Part shown: positions 8,791 to 15,951 of the stretch, one piece after another
How positions within the stretch are numbered: position 1 is the first letter of the stretch
Layout: each line of letters opens with the position of its first letter
Assembly (NCBI RefSeq): GCF_000332315.1
Contig: NZ_KB235941.1
Span: 1,016,459 to 1,062,863, forward strand
Direction: 5' to 3'
Length of the DNA stretch: 46,405 bases
Origin: Prochlorothrix hollandica PCC 9006 = CALU 1027
GTDB taxonomy: Bacteria; Cyanobacteriota; Cyanobacteriia; Prochlorotrichales; Prochlorotrichaceae
Position numbers and translations under genes: made by a program
Notes under the pieces: generated by a model
What the model was told of the DNA's origin: nothing
Seen by the model: only the letters and a program-made list of their open reading frames with translations
Databases searched by the model: none

Positions 8791-9945
8791 CCTGGTCTTA
8801 CGCCCGTTCTTTGTCCATTTAGAGTCTTGGGTTAGCCCCAACCCAGACTTTTCGATATTTTTGGCGGCATTACCATCTCTATCATGTTCGGTTCCGCAAC
8901 TCACACAGAGGATGGAACGAACCGATAGAGCAACCTTGCCCCAACGAAAGCCACAATCAGAACAGATCTGACTGGTTGGCTCCCACCGACTGATGATCCT
9001 GACCTCTCGATCATTAACCATGTTGGCCTTGGCCTCGCACATGGTTCGTGCGGTGCCCCAACCTTGCTCACTGATGGCCCGTGCCAACTTCCGATTACCA
9101 AGCATATTCTTCACCGCCAGATCCTCCAACACCACCACTTGATTTTCGTGGATGAGCTGGGTCGTGGTCTTGTGCAGAAAGTCTTTTCGGATATTGGCCG
9201 TTTTTAGCTTCAGCTTTGCAAGGCGCAGCCTAGTCTTTTCGCGACGCTTAGACCCTTTAACTTGGCGGGCCAGCTTACGCTGAAACCGTCGCGTCTTTCG
9301 GTCTAACCGATTATATCCAGGGGATTCTACCCGATCACCTGTGCTGAGAAAGGCAAAGGTTTTGATGCCTAGATCCACCCCAATCGAGGGCCGTAGTGGC
9401 TCAATATTGATGGGTCCAATCTCCACGACAAAGCTGGCATGGTATTGTCCAGCCGTGTTGCGGATAATGGTCACAGAGCTAGGCTCAGAGGGCAGTGGCC
9501 TTGACCACTTCACCTTGAAGCGGCCTAATTTGGCCAGTTCAAGCTTATTGCCCTTGAGGGAGAATCCCGTCCGAACAAACCGTGCCGACTGTTGGTTCAG
9601 CTTCTTTTTGAACCGAGGGAAGCCCACCTTTGACCCTTTTCGTTTGCCGCTACGGCTCTCAAAAAAGTTCTTGAAGGCAGCACCTAAAGCCTGAACCGAC
9701 TGCTGCAAGGGCACGACTGACACATCGGCCAACCATTTCCGTTCAGCCGTCTTTTTGCCCTGAGTGATCACCAGCTTTTGCAGTTCAGCATTGCTGGGCC
9801 ATTTCTCGCCCTGCGGCACTGACCGCACAATCGCCAGGGCATCGTTGTACACAACTCGACAACACCCAAAAAGCTGATTCAGCCCTTTGACCTGTTGCAG
9901 TGTCGGATAAATTCGGTACTGGTATCGTACTTTCATGCTAACCAT
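8725..9945 (-). CDS. tnpB: TnpB, RNA-guided nuclease family, full length
   Basis: The 406-residue protein has the complete OrfB/TnpB layout. It has an N-terminal YRIYPTLQQ segment and helix-turn-helix region, RuvC-I SIGVDLGIKTF with Asp191, and RuvC-II VVLEDLAVKN with Glu274. A zinc ribbon (Cys328, Cys331, Cys347, Cys350) and RuvC-III DRDGNA with Asp357 follow. All catalytic residues are intact, so it is probably active or recently so. Asp191 coincides in number with the catalytic Asp of the ISDra2 enzyme. The start codon lies 34 bases from the start of a divergent small gene. An in-frame ATG at the fourth codon is an alternative start. Confidence 0.95.
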   Translation of the reverse strand: MVSMKVRYQYRIYPTLQQVKGLNQLFGCCRVVYNDALAIVRSVPQGEKWPSNAELQKLVITQGKKTAERKWLADVSVVPLQQSVQALGAAFKNFFESRSGKRKGSKVGFPRFKKKLNQQSARFVRTGFSLKGNKLELAKLGRFKVKWSRPLPSEPSSVTIIRNTAGQYHASFVVEIGPINIEPLRPSIGVDLGIKTFAFLSTGDRVESPGYNRLDRKTRRFQRKLARQVKGSKRREKTRLRLAKLKLKTANIRKDFLHKTTTQLIHENQVVVLEDLAVKNMLGNRKLARAISEQGWGTARTMCEAKANMVNDREVRIISRWEPTSQICSDCGFRWGKVALSVRSILCVSCGTEHDRDGNAAKNIEKSGLGLTQDSKWTKNGRKTRMSGNPTALSSQPYSEQLGLFA

Positions 9946-9979
9946 GATAGCATAGATGGATAGACGATGGGTAGGCGCA

Positions 9980-10120
9980 ATGGCGAAAGAAAGGCTCGGT
10001 TTAAGGGTGTCGGGCGCTAGGTTGGCAAAGTTTAGGCGGATTGCGGAACAGAGAGAGAAGACGATGACCCAGCTTGTGGAAGACTGGATAGATCGGTTGC
10101 AGGAAGAAAAGCCGTCCTAG
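9980..10120 (+). CDS. 46-residue ribbon-helix-helix-like protein inside the tnpB element
   Basis: The frame starts MAKERLGLRVSGARL and ends at a TAG within the left-end hairpin of the element. Its pattern fits a ribbon-helix-helix DNA-binding fold: a short strand (LGLRVS), a helix (about residues 12-28), a turn at KTMT and a second amphipathic helix (TQLVEDWIDRL). It diverges from tnpB across a 34-base gap, an arrangement suited to a repressor acting on a shared control region. I recall similar CopG/Arc-like small genes beside tnpB in other cyanobacterial elements. The role is inferred; a passive reading frame cannot be excluded, but the heptad and hydrophobic pattern argues for a real protein. 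Confidence 0.65.
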   Translation: MAKERLGLRVSGARLAKFRRIAEQREKTMTQLVEDWIDRLQEEKPS

Positions 10121-10406
10121 AAGGACGGGGCTTTAGACCCAGATTTTCGGTAATAACTCAGGCTCCCCCCACATCTTGATCCCAACCTCATGGGCCGCGA
10201 TCCCACGGTTCACCCAACCCCTAGCCCCGACCAGAGGGGGAACCAGATCCCAACCCACTGACGTTATTTCACCACTGAGCCGCAACTCAGGCAGGATCCT
10301 CACCCACGGGCAGGAAACTTCTCCCCTGCCCCTAGGATCCCCTTGACCCATGGGGTATGATTTGTTCATAAATCTCAACCTTACCCCCCTAAGGATCCCC
10401 TGCCCT

Positions 10407-10862
10407 ATGTTTAGTCGTCGCCGTCGCCAGCCCCCCACCGCCCTCACCGTGTTGAGTGCTAAGAGTGAAGTTCAAGGGGATTTGTTTGTGGAAGGAGACC
10501 TGCGGGTAGAAGGTATTATCCATGGCCGCGTTGAAGTGCGGGGAAATGTGGAAGTCTTAGCCAGCGGATTGATTGAAGGATCGGAACTGCGGGCCAATGG
10601 CCTGGTGATCCATGGCATTGTTAAAGCCACCAAAATTACCTTAGACGATCGGCTCTACTTGGGATCCAATGCCCAACTGGAAGGGGATCTCACCGCTGCT
10701 GCCCTCGATATTCAGCCCGGTGCCCGCTATGTGGGCTATGCGTCAACCCAGGCTGCCCTCAACCCCGCCATGGCCCTACCCGCAGCCCAGGGTTCCCAGG
10801 ATTTTGCCCCTAAAAAGCAACAGCCGGAAATTATTTTGGGTGAAACTAAGGTTCTGCGATAG
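10407..10862 (+). CDS. Bactofilin family polymer-forming protein
   Basis: The 151-residue protein consists of a short basic N-terminal tail (MFSRRRRQPP), a central right-handed beta-helix with regular hydrophobic repeats and a disordered C-terminal tail. Typical repeats are VQGDLFVEGDLRVEGIIHG, VEVLASGLIEG and LEGDLTAAALDI. Bactofilins polymerise without nucleotide into cytoskeletal filaments and help position cell-envelope proteins. I chose the ATG at 10407 because a TAAGGA ribosome site lies about 12 bases upstream; an in-frame ATG at 10350 would add 19 residues unlike the family. The basic N-terminus could bind membrane. Confidence 0.92.
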   Translation: MFSRRRRQPPTALTVLSAKSEVQGDLFVEGDLRVEGIIHGRVEVRGNVEVLASGLIEGSELRANGLVIHGIVKATKITLDDRLYLGSNAQLEGDLTAAALDIQPGARYVGYASTQAALNPAMALPAAQGSQDFAPKKQQPEIILGETKVLR

Positions 10863-10875
10863 GGTAATGCTGACC

Positions 10876-10955
10876 CTGGGTGATGCTAGCTCTGGGTGAT
10901 GCTAGCTCTGGGTGATGCTAGCTCTGGGTGATGCTAGCTCTGGGTGATACTGACC
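10876..10955 (+). repeat. 16-bp tandem repeat, about five units
   Basis: The unit CTGGGTGATGCTAGCT begins at 10876, 10892, 10908 and 10924, with a decayed fifth at 10940. It lies between the bactofilin gene and mutY. Confidence 0.9.
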
Positions 10956-11078
10956 GTGATCTCATGGCTACCCCAATCCCCCCAGAACACGGCATGAAAC
11001 CGTTTTATACCCTGTAATCGGGATAATTACTGTTATATATCCACAAAAACCTTCTAAAATTTCAAAATTCGCTACACC

Positions 11079-12164
11079 GTGCTAGATCTGACTGATCCCG
11101 ATCTGCGGCGATCGCTCCTCACCTGGTATCACCGCTGTGGCCGGGTTCTGCCCTGGCGTAATCACCCCGATCCCTATGCCATCTGGGTTTCGGAAATCAT
11201 GTTGCAGCAAACCCAGGTTAAAACCGTCATTCCCTACTATCAGCGCTGGCTGGAAGCCTTCCCCACCATTGCTGCCCTAGCCGCCGCCCCCCAACAGCAG
11301 GTCTTGAAACTGTGGCAGGGATTGGGGTACTATGCCCGCGCCCGCAATCTACACCGAGCGGCCCAGATGCTGGTGCACCAGGGGGACGGCAGCTTTCCCC
11401 AGGATCTCCAGACCGTGTTGGCCCTTCCTGGCATTGGACGAACCACAGCCGGGGGCATCCTCAGCGCCGCGTTTAACCAGCCCGTGGCGATTTTGGATGG
11501 CAATGTCAAGCGGGTCTTGGTGCGACTGTTGGCCCTCGATCGCCCCATCAGCCAAGTCTTACCCCAGTTATGGGAAGCCTCGGAAGCCTTGCTGGATCGG
11601 CACCATCCCCGGGACTTTAACCAAGCCCTGATGGATCTGGGGGCGACGGTGTGTACCCCAAAAAATCCCGCTTGTTTGATCTGCCCCTGGCGATCGGCCT
11701 GCGGTGCCTATGCCCTCAATCGAACAGCGGAGTTACCCATGGGCGAAACCTCAGCCCCCCTGCCCTTAAAAATTATTGGTGTGGCGGTTATTTTCAACGA
11801 TCGCGGCCAAGTGCTCATCGATCGTCGGCCCGAGGATGGCTTATTGGGGGGATTATGGGAGTTTCCAGGGGGCAAGCTGGAGGCGGGGGAAACCATCACC
11901 GACTGCATTCGCCGGGAAATTGCCGAGGAACTGGCCCTAGACATCGAGGTGGGCCAGCATTTGATCACCGTCGATCATGCCTATAGCCATTTTCGGGTGC
12001 AATTGCAGGTCTACTGTTGCCAGCACCGCAGTGGCGAGCCGCAGCCCCTGGCCTGCGATGAGGTGCGGTGGGTGGCGATCGCCGATCTGGATCAGTATCC
12101 CTTCCCCAAAGCCAACGAACGCATCATCACCGCCCTCCGAACCTCTGGGATATCGGCTCATTAA
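11079..12164 (+). CDS. mutY: Adenine DNA glycosylase MutY
   Basis: The 361-residue protein removes adenine mispaired with 8-oxoguanine. It has the helix-hairpin-helix LPGIGRTTAGGIL (about 116-128), Glu39 in SEIMLQQTQV and the catalytic Asp140 in AILDGNVKRVL. The iron-sulfur cluster ligands follow the expected C-X6-C-X2-C-X5-C spacing (Cys192, 199, 202, 208). The C-terminal domain is Nudix-like and, unusually for this domain in many MutY proteins, retains a full Nudix box (GGKLEAGET...REIAEEL, about 264-285). The start is a GTG. It is convergent with chlM, with only 12 bases between stop codons. Confidence 0.95.
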   Translation: MLDLTDPDLRRSLLTWYHRCGRVLPWRNHPDPYAIWVSEIMLQQTQVKTVIPYYQRWLEAFPTIAALAAAPQQQVLKLWQGLGYYARARNLHRAAQMLVHQGDGSFPQDLQTVLALPGIGRTTAGGILSAAFNQPVAILDGNVKRVLVRLLALDRPISQVLPQLWEASEALLDRHHPRDFNQALMDLGATVCTPKNPACLICPWRSACGAYALNRTAELPMGETSAPLPLKIIGVAVIFNDRGQVLIDRRPEDGLLGGLWEFPGGKLEAGETITDCIRREIAEELALDIEVGQHLITVDHAYSHFRVQLQVYCCQHRSGEPQPLACDEVRWVAIADLDQYPFPKANERIITALRTSGISAH

Positions 12165-12176
12165 CGCAGTGGGCAA

Positions 12177-12959
12177 CTATTTCTGAAGACCCTCCCCTGC
12201 GGTTTCTGCCTCTGGCTCGGCTGCGGGCACCCCCTTCACCGCCTCCAGCATTTGGGAGAAATAGAACCGGGTGCTGGTCATGGCCTTGCGCTCCACGGTC
12301 CAGCCTTCTTCCTCCAGAATTTTGACAATATCCACTTGCCGGTGCAGATAGGCGCGGGTCGTTTTGCTGGGTCCAGGGAAAAGTTCTCCCACTTTTTTCA
12401 GCAGCACCAAGCAGGGCTTTTTGGGGGCAAAGCTGAAGATCAGCCGGGACTCTGCAAGGCTGCTGAGGTGCTTGATCATGGTGGCGATCTTGTCCGTGGG
12501 GTAATGGATCAGCACATCCAAGCAAACAACGGTGTGGTAGCTACCGCTGAGCTTTTCCAGATCTTGCACGATGAAGACGGGGTTATCGCTGTTATTGAGG
12601 GTTTCTTTGGCCCGTTTCTGGGCTTCTTCCACCATTTTTTCAGAAATGTCACTGGAAAAAACCTTAGCCCCCGCCTCTGCCAGGGGGATACTGAGGCTGC
12701 CGACACCACAGCCCGCATCACAGAAGGTCATGTCCTTGAGGTTATTGTCCGCCTTGAGCCAGTCCAGGAGGGTGTCAACGGTTTGTTGGTGGCCTCGGCG
12801 AATGTCCAACTGAACCGAATTAACCTCCCCATCGCCATAAATGCGTCGCCAGCGATCGAAGCCCGTGGAGTTAAAGTAGTTCTGCACGATGGTTTTATCA
12901 TCGTTGGCAAGCTCCGGGCTGGTTTCCTGCGTTTTCTCTTTATCGGTGGTTGTGGTCAT
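12177..12959 (-). CDS. chlM: Magnesium protoporphyrin IX methyltransferase
   Basis: The 260-residue enzyme transfers a methyl group from S-adenosylmethionine to Mg-protoporphyrin IX, the step after magnesium chelatase in chlorophyll synthesis. The SAM-binding motif FCDAGCGVGSLSIPLAEAG lies at about residues 79-97. The family signature VQNYFNSTGFDRWRRIYGDG lies near the N-terminus (about 25-44), followed by VCLDVLIHYPTD. The first 20 residues and the Glu/Ala-rich last 25 look disordered. It begins at an ATG and ends 12 bases from the mutY stop codon. This gene is strong evidence for a chlorophyll-making host. Confidence 0.95.
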   Translation of the reverse strand: MTTTTDKEKTQETSPELANDDKTIVQNYFNSTGFDRWRRIYGDGEVNSVQLDIRRGHQQTVDTLLDWLKADNNLKDMTFCDAGCGVGSLSIPLAEAGAKVFSSDISEKMVEEAQKRAKETLNNSDNPVFIVQDLEKLSGSYHTVVCLDVLIHYPTDKIATMIKHLSSLAESRLIFSFAPKKPCLVLLKKVGELFPGPSKTTRAYLHRQVDIVKILEEEGWTVERKAMTSTRFYFSQMLEAVKGVPAAEPEAETAGEGLQK

Positions 12960-13095
12960 GGTGCCATTGCGGGTTGATACAGTCTTAGAGGCGAGTAAAC
13001 TAGGGTGCCCTAGGATTTAGCCTAGAGGGTGGGAAATACCTAGAACTCGATCTTAATTGAACCGCGATCGCGTCACAATAGGCCCAACGGATTTC

Positions 13096-13293
13096 GTAGA
13101 GACGCGATAGGCAACGTCTCTACTCGGTAGACCTTGGCTCCGGGAGCATCCCAGTTTGGCAACTTGCTCTTTATCCCTCATCCCCCAGCCCCTTCTCCCA
13201 GGCTGGGAGAAGGGGAGCAAGAAGTCTTCAAAGTCCCTCTCCCGGTCTGGGAGAGGGATTTAGGGTGAGGGCAGCCAAAGCGGGATGCACCCC
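13096..13293. repeat. Two dispersed palindromic repeats upstream of chlM
   Basis: The 398-base gap upstream of chlM holds two blocks and no gene. At 13096-13123, GTAGAGACG is mirrored by CGTCTCTAC, a repeat type common in cyanobacterial spacers. At 13142-13293 a nested palindrome is bounded by GGGAGCATCCCAGTTTGGC and an inverted variant (about 13272-13293). Inside it are two hairpin-forming units: CCCTTCTCCCAGGCTGGGAGAAGGGG, split around 13190-13217, and TCCCTCTCCC...GGGAGAGGGA. The second unit recurs at 15885-15927. Confidence 0.8.
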
Positions 13294-13357
13294 TTGGTTC
13301 CAGATAACTTGGCTCCAGACCTAGGGTGGCGGGGGTCAAGCCAAACGGAACCGATCC

Positions 13358-14470
13358 TTAAACCAGGCTGGGCAAGGGAATGTGCAGGATATCCAGCAGG
13401 CGATCGACATAAAACTCCTCCCGGCCCATTTGGAAGACAAACTCCCGCTTGATGCCATCATGGAGGCTCACCTGACCAAAGGCCTGTTCAATGATTTCCA
13501 CCGTGGACAGGGTGTCCAGATCCACCGTCAAAATGGGGATTTCCATTTCCTCAGCGCGGCTCAGAATTTGGGGCGTGGGGGCAATGTGACCCGTCAGCAC
13601 CAAACATTGGGTAGAAGTTTCCAGGGCCGCTAGTTGCAGATCCGTGCGATCGCCGCCGGTGACAATGGCCATATTGCGACCTTGGCGGAAATATTCCAGG
13701 GCAGAATTGACATTCATCGCCCCAATATAGAGGGTCTCCACCATCAAATCCATGCGCTCCTTAGAGCACAACACCTCAGCCTCAAGCCGCGTCACCAGTT
13801 CGCCAACGCTGACACTTTTGAGCACCTCATTGTGGGGAACCACCCCCACCACGGGCAACCCGTGATTCTCCAGCAGGGGCTTCACCAGGGTTTCCACCTT
13901 GGGCAAATGCAGGCTAGAGACATCATTGAGGATCACGCCCACCAGACGATCCCCCAGGCGTTGCTTGGCCGCCAACAGGCGTTCAATAGCCCGGAGAGAA
14001 TGGAAACGGATCACCAAAACAATGGAAGCATCAATGGCTTGGGCCATTTGTTCCAGGGACAACCCATAGAGGTAGCCTTCGTCTAGGGTGCCGGGTCCCT
14101 CCAGGAGGACGAGGGGCACGGTTTGGTGGGTCATGGCTGCCCCCAAGGCACTGCCATAGTCTTGACGGTGAGCGCCGCCGATGTATTGCTCCACGGTCTC
14201 ATCGGTAACCATGAGCAGGGTGGGGCAAAGACGATCGGCCTTGAGGTTCAAGGTTTCCGCCAGAAACTCCACATCTGCATCAATATCTGCATCAGTATCC
14301 GGGCTGCTGTCGCTATCGAGGCGATTGTTCACAGAAGTCCCCAAGGGTTTGCCGTAGGCAATGTCTAACCCCTGTTGTTGGAGACAGTGTGCCAAACCCA
14401 GTACAGCAGTGGATTTACCACTGTAAGCGTCGAGGGAACCAATAATTAAATGTTTGCTGGATTGTGGCAC
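13358..14470 (-). CDS. Phosphotransacetylase-family protein: BioD-like P-loop domain plus DRTGG domain
   Basis: The 370-residue protein starts with an AAA_26/BioD-like P-loop domain (GSLDAYSGKST, residues 11-21) and continues with a DRTGG domain (VTGGDRTDLQLAALE in the C-terminal half). This is the layout of the N-terminal part of long phosphate acetyltransferases, but the catalytic PTA domain is absent. Cyanobacterial members are usually annotated as phosphotransacetylase-family proteins; their biochemical role is not known to me. A short acidic expansion rich in Asp and Ser (about residues 52-67, with DADIDADVE) is inserted in the P-loop domain. It starts at an ATG and stands alone, upstream of no obvious partner. 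Confidence 0.85.
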   Translation of the reverse strand: MPQSSKHLIIGSLDAYSGKSTAVLGLAHCLQQQGLDIAYGKPLGTSVNNRLDSDSSPDTDADIDADVEFLAETLNLKADRLCPTLLMVTDETVEQYIGGAHRQDYGSALGAAMTHQTVPLVLLEGPGTLDEGYLYGLSLEQMAQAIDASIVLVIRFHSLRAIERLLAAKQRLGDRLVGVILNDVSSLHLPKVETLVKPLLENHGLPVVGVVPHNEVLKSVSVGELVTRLEAEVLCSKERMDLMVETLYIGAMNVNSALEYFRQGRNMAIVTGGDRTDLQLAALETSTQCLVLTGHIAPTPQILSRAEEMEIPILTVDLDTLSTVEIIEQAFGQVSLHDGIKREFVFQMGREEFYVDRLLDILHIPLPSLV

Positions 14471-14691
14471 GTTATTTATCCAAAAAGTTATCTACGCCAC
14501 CCCTAGGGCATTCTATATTCTATGGCGTTTTGTTCTTTTTTATACAGAAAAAATGTCAGTGATTCATCATCAATGATCATCGATCGCCCTGGGTTACTGA
14601 AAATCAAGGGATCTGGCACCCCCAGATTTAGGGGTTTTGGCTGCTGCCACGGTTCCCTAGGGAGGGGCAGGGCAGGGCAATTCCTGGAATT

Positions 14692-15294
14692 TTACCCCAG
14701 GCGATCGGGAACTTCCTGGGGATGGGCTGCTAGTTTTGACCGGAGATTCTGACAACGCAGCAGTTCCCCAAAGTCCAAACTCCGCTGCTCCAGAGCCGCG
14801 ATCGCCTCAATGCCCCCCAACAAGGCCCGCAGGGCATCGGGTGCCCGATAGCCCCGGCGCTGGGACAGGCGCAACGCCCCCTCATCCGCCTCCAAGTCCC
14901 GTTGGGGACTGTGGTTTCTGCGCCACAGTTGAGCCGTGGCTCCAGCGGTCAGCCCCACCGCCATCGCCACACCCACAAAGTCTGCTTGCAGAAATTCCGC
15001 CAGGGATCCCACTAACCCGATGGCCATCACCCCCTGGTATAGCTCCGGCTTGAGCCAACGCACATTCATGATCCAGGCCACCGATCGCAGCAGCAGTAGA
15101 TCCCGTTGGGGCTGGGGAAGCTGCTGCCAGAGATCAGGGTTAAAGCTGATGCCATGGGGGGTGGGCCAGGGCCGAGGCAGGGGGACATGGAGCACCTGGG
15201 ACTGGTGGGGTTTAGCCATCAGTTTGGTTTTGCTGCGTCCCGATGCAGGCAACAGATCAAGGAGGCGGGCGATTTCAGGATCAGCAGGGGGCAT
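14692..15294 (-). CDS. DUF3318-like protein of unknown function
   Basis: From the ATG at 15294 the protein has 200 residues. It opens with PPADPEIARLLDLLPASGR, which I recall as typical of the cyanobacterial DUF3318 family. It has two hydrophobic stretches (about residues 95-128, including GVMAIGLVGSLAEFL and VGVAMAVGLTAGA), so it is probably a membrane protein. The segment RDLLLLRSVAWI resembles part of M48-type peptidases but no HExxH zinc motif is present. An in-frame TTG eight codons upstream is possible. The function is unknown. Confidence 0.7.
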   Translation of the reverse strand: MPPADPEIARLLDLLPASGRSKTKLMAKPHQSQVLHVPLPRPWPTPHGISFNPDLWQQLPQPQRDLLLLRSVAWIMNVRWLKPELYQGVMAIGLVGSLAEFLQADFVGVAMAVGLTAGATAQLWRRNHSPQRDLEADEGALRLSQRRGYRAPDALRALLGGIEAIAALEQRSLDFGELLRCQNLRSKLAAHPQEVPDRLG

Positions 15295-15453
15295 AGGTTC
15301 AGGCAATCCGGCAGGCAATCCGGCAGAAAACGGGGATCAAAAAGCGGGGATCAAAAAGCGAAAACCAGAAAGCGGGGATCCCGTTTGTTTCCTTCTGTTC
15401 TACCACAGACCGAGGGAGTCTGAAGGGGAAACCCCTGACCTGTGGCGGCGAGA

Positions 15454-15556
15454 TACAGCAATCCGAAATGGGTCGTGTGGTGTGCGCCTTCCGGGCGCAC
15501 ACCACCCCAAGGGTTTCAGCGATCGAGAGCCTTACAACTGATTTAGGCTTGCTGTA
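15454..15556 (+). repeat. 103-bp MITE, family B, copy 1
   Basis: The element runs from TA-CAGCAATCC to GGCTTGCTG-TA. Its ends are imperfect inverted repeats and a long central palindrome (GTGTGGTGTGCGCC...GGCGCACACCAC) forms a hairpin. Copies of exactly the same length lie at 40779-40881 (inverted) and 42323-42425, and a truncated one starts at 25581. Every full copy is bounded by TA, which suggests a TA target duplication as in IS630/mariner-type elements. Upstream, 15298-15370 holds small direct repeats (GGCAATCCGGCA twice; GGGGATCAAAAAGC twice). Confidence 0.88.
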
Positions 15557-15564
15557 GAGGGGAG

Positions 15565-15882
15565 TTAAAAACGGGGAGGGAGGGCGCTGTCGTGCCAACG
15601 GCGCAGGCAAATCTGGGACAAAACCGTGAGACCACTGAAAAGGGTAATACCCAGGGCAGAAATCAGCACCAAGGCCGCAAACATCCGGGGAACTTGGAGA
15701 TTATAGCGAGCCATCAAAGTTTGATAGGCCAAGCCCGATCGCGCTCCGCCAGTACCGGCCACAAACTCCGCCACCACAGCCCCAATTAATGCTAGACCGC
15801 CACTAATGCGCAATCCCTCCAGAAAATAGGGCAAGGCATGGGGTAATTGCAGATAAATAAGCCGTTGCCAGCGGGAAGCATG
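15565..15882 (-). pseudogene. ABC transporter permease (SsuC/TauC type), 3' remnant
   Basis: About 105 C-terminal residues of a nitrate/sulfonate/taurine-type permease remain. In frame they read ...RWQRLIYLQLPHALPYFLEGLRISGGLALIGAVV..., ending SALPPRF; the conserved LP..LP..L.GLRI..G.A segment is the EAA loop that contacts the ATPase. Homology stops abruptly upstream of ASRWQRL, where an in-frame stop lies within the sequence AGCATGTCAAAAGT. The N-terminal half, including the first membrane helices, is gone. No ATPase or binding-protein gene for it is adjacent. A TTG at 15834 could give an 89-residue product, but it would lack most of the channel. Confidence 0.8.
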
Positions 15883-15884
15883 TC

Positions 15885-15927
15885 AAAAGTCCCTCTCCTG
15901 CCCTGGGAGAGGGATTTAGGGTGAGGG
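15885..15927 (+). repeat. Dispersed TCCCTCTCC hairpin repeat at the permease breakpoint
   Basis: AAAGTCCCTCTCCTGCCC followed by GGGAGAGGGATTTAGGGTGAGGG matches the second unit of the repeat at 13142-13293. It abuts the broken 5' end of the permease remnant. The preceding 14 bases AGCATGTCAAAAGT (15877-15890) also occur exactly at the right end of the tnpB element copy at 491-504. Confidence 0.8.
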
Positions 15928-15951
15928 TCTGCGGAAAAGTCCCCCCTCACA

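Larger units (their letters stand above)
8685..10149 (-). mobile_element. Complete IS200/IS605-type element (tnpB plus small RHH gene, no tnpA)
   Basis: The element contains tnpB on the minus strand and a small plus-strand gene upstream of it. The right end is fixed at 8685 by comparison with the copy at 1-500 and reads GCATGTCAA on the element strand. A subterminal hairpin (CCCCG.ACCT, 8695-8717) lies inside it. Near the left end is a perfect 7-bp stem hairpin, CCGTCCTAGAAGGACGG (10112-10128). The outer left boundary is not certain: TTAC on the element strand (10150-10153) would be a plausible target site by analogy with IS608. Lacking tnpA, it would need a transposase supplied in trans. Confidence 0.85.

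Noticed and set aside
13634-14086. 150-codon plus-strand frame opposite the DRTGG gene
   Set aside because: It is an antisense shadow of a well-supported gene, rich in His and Gln from complementary codon use.
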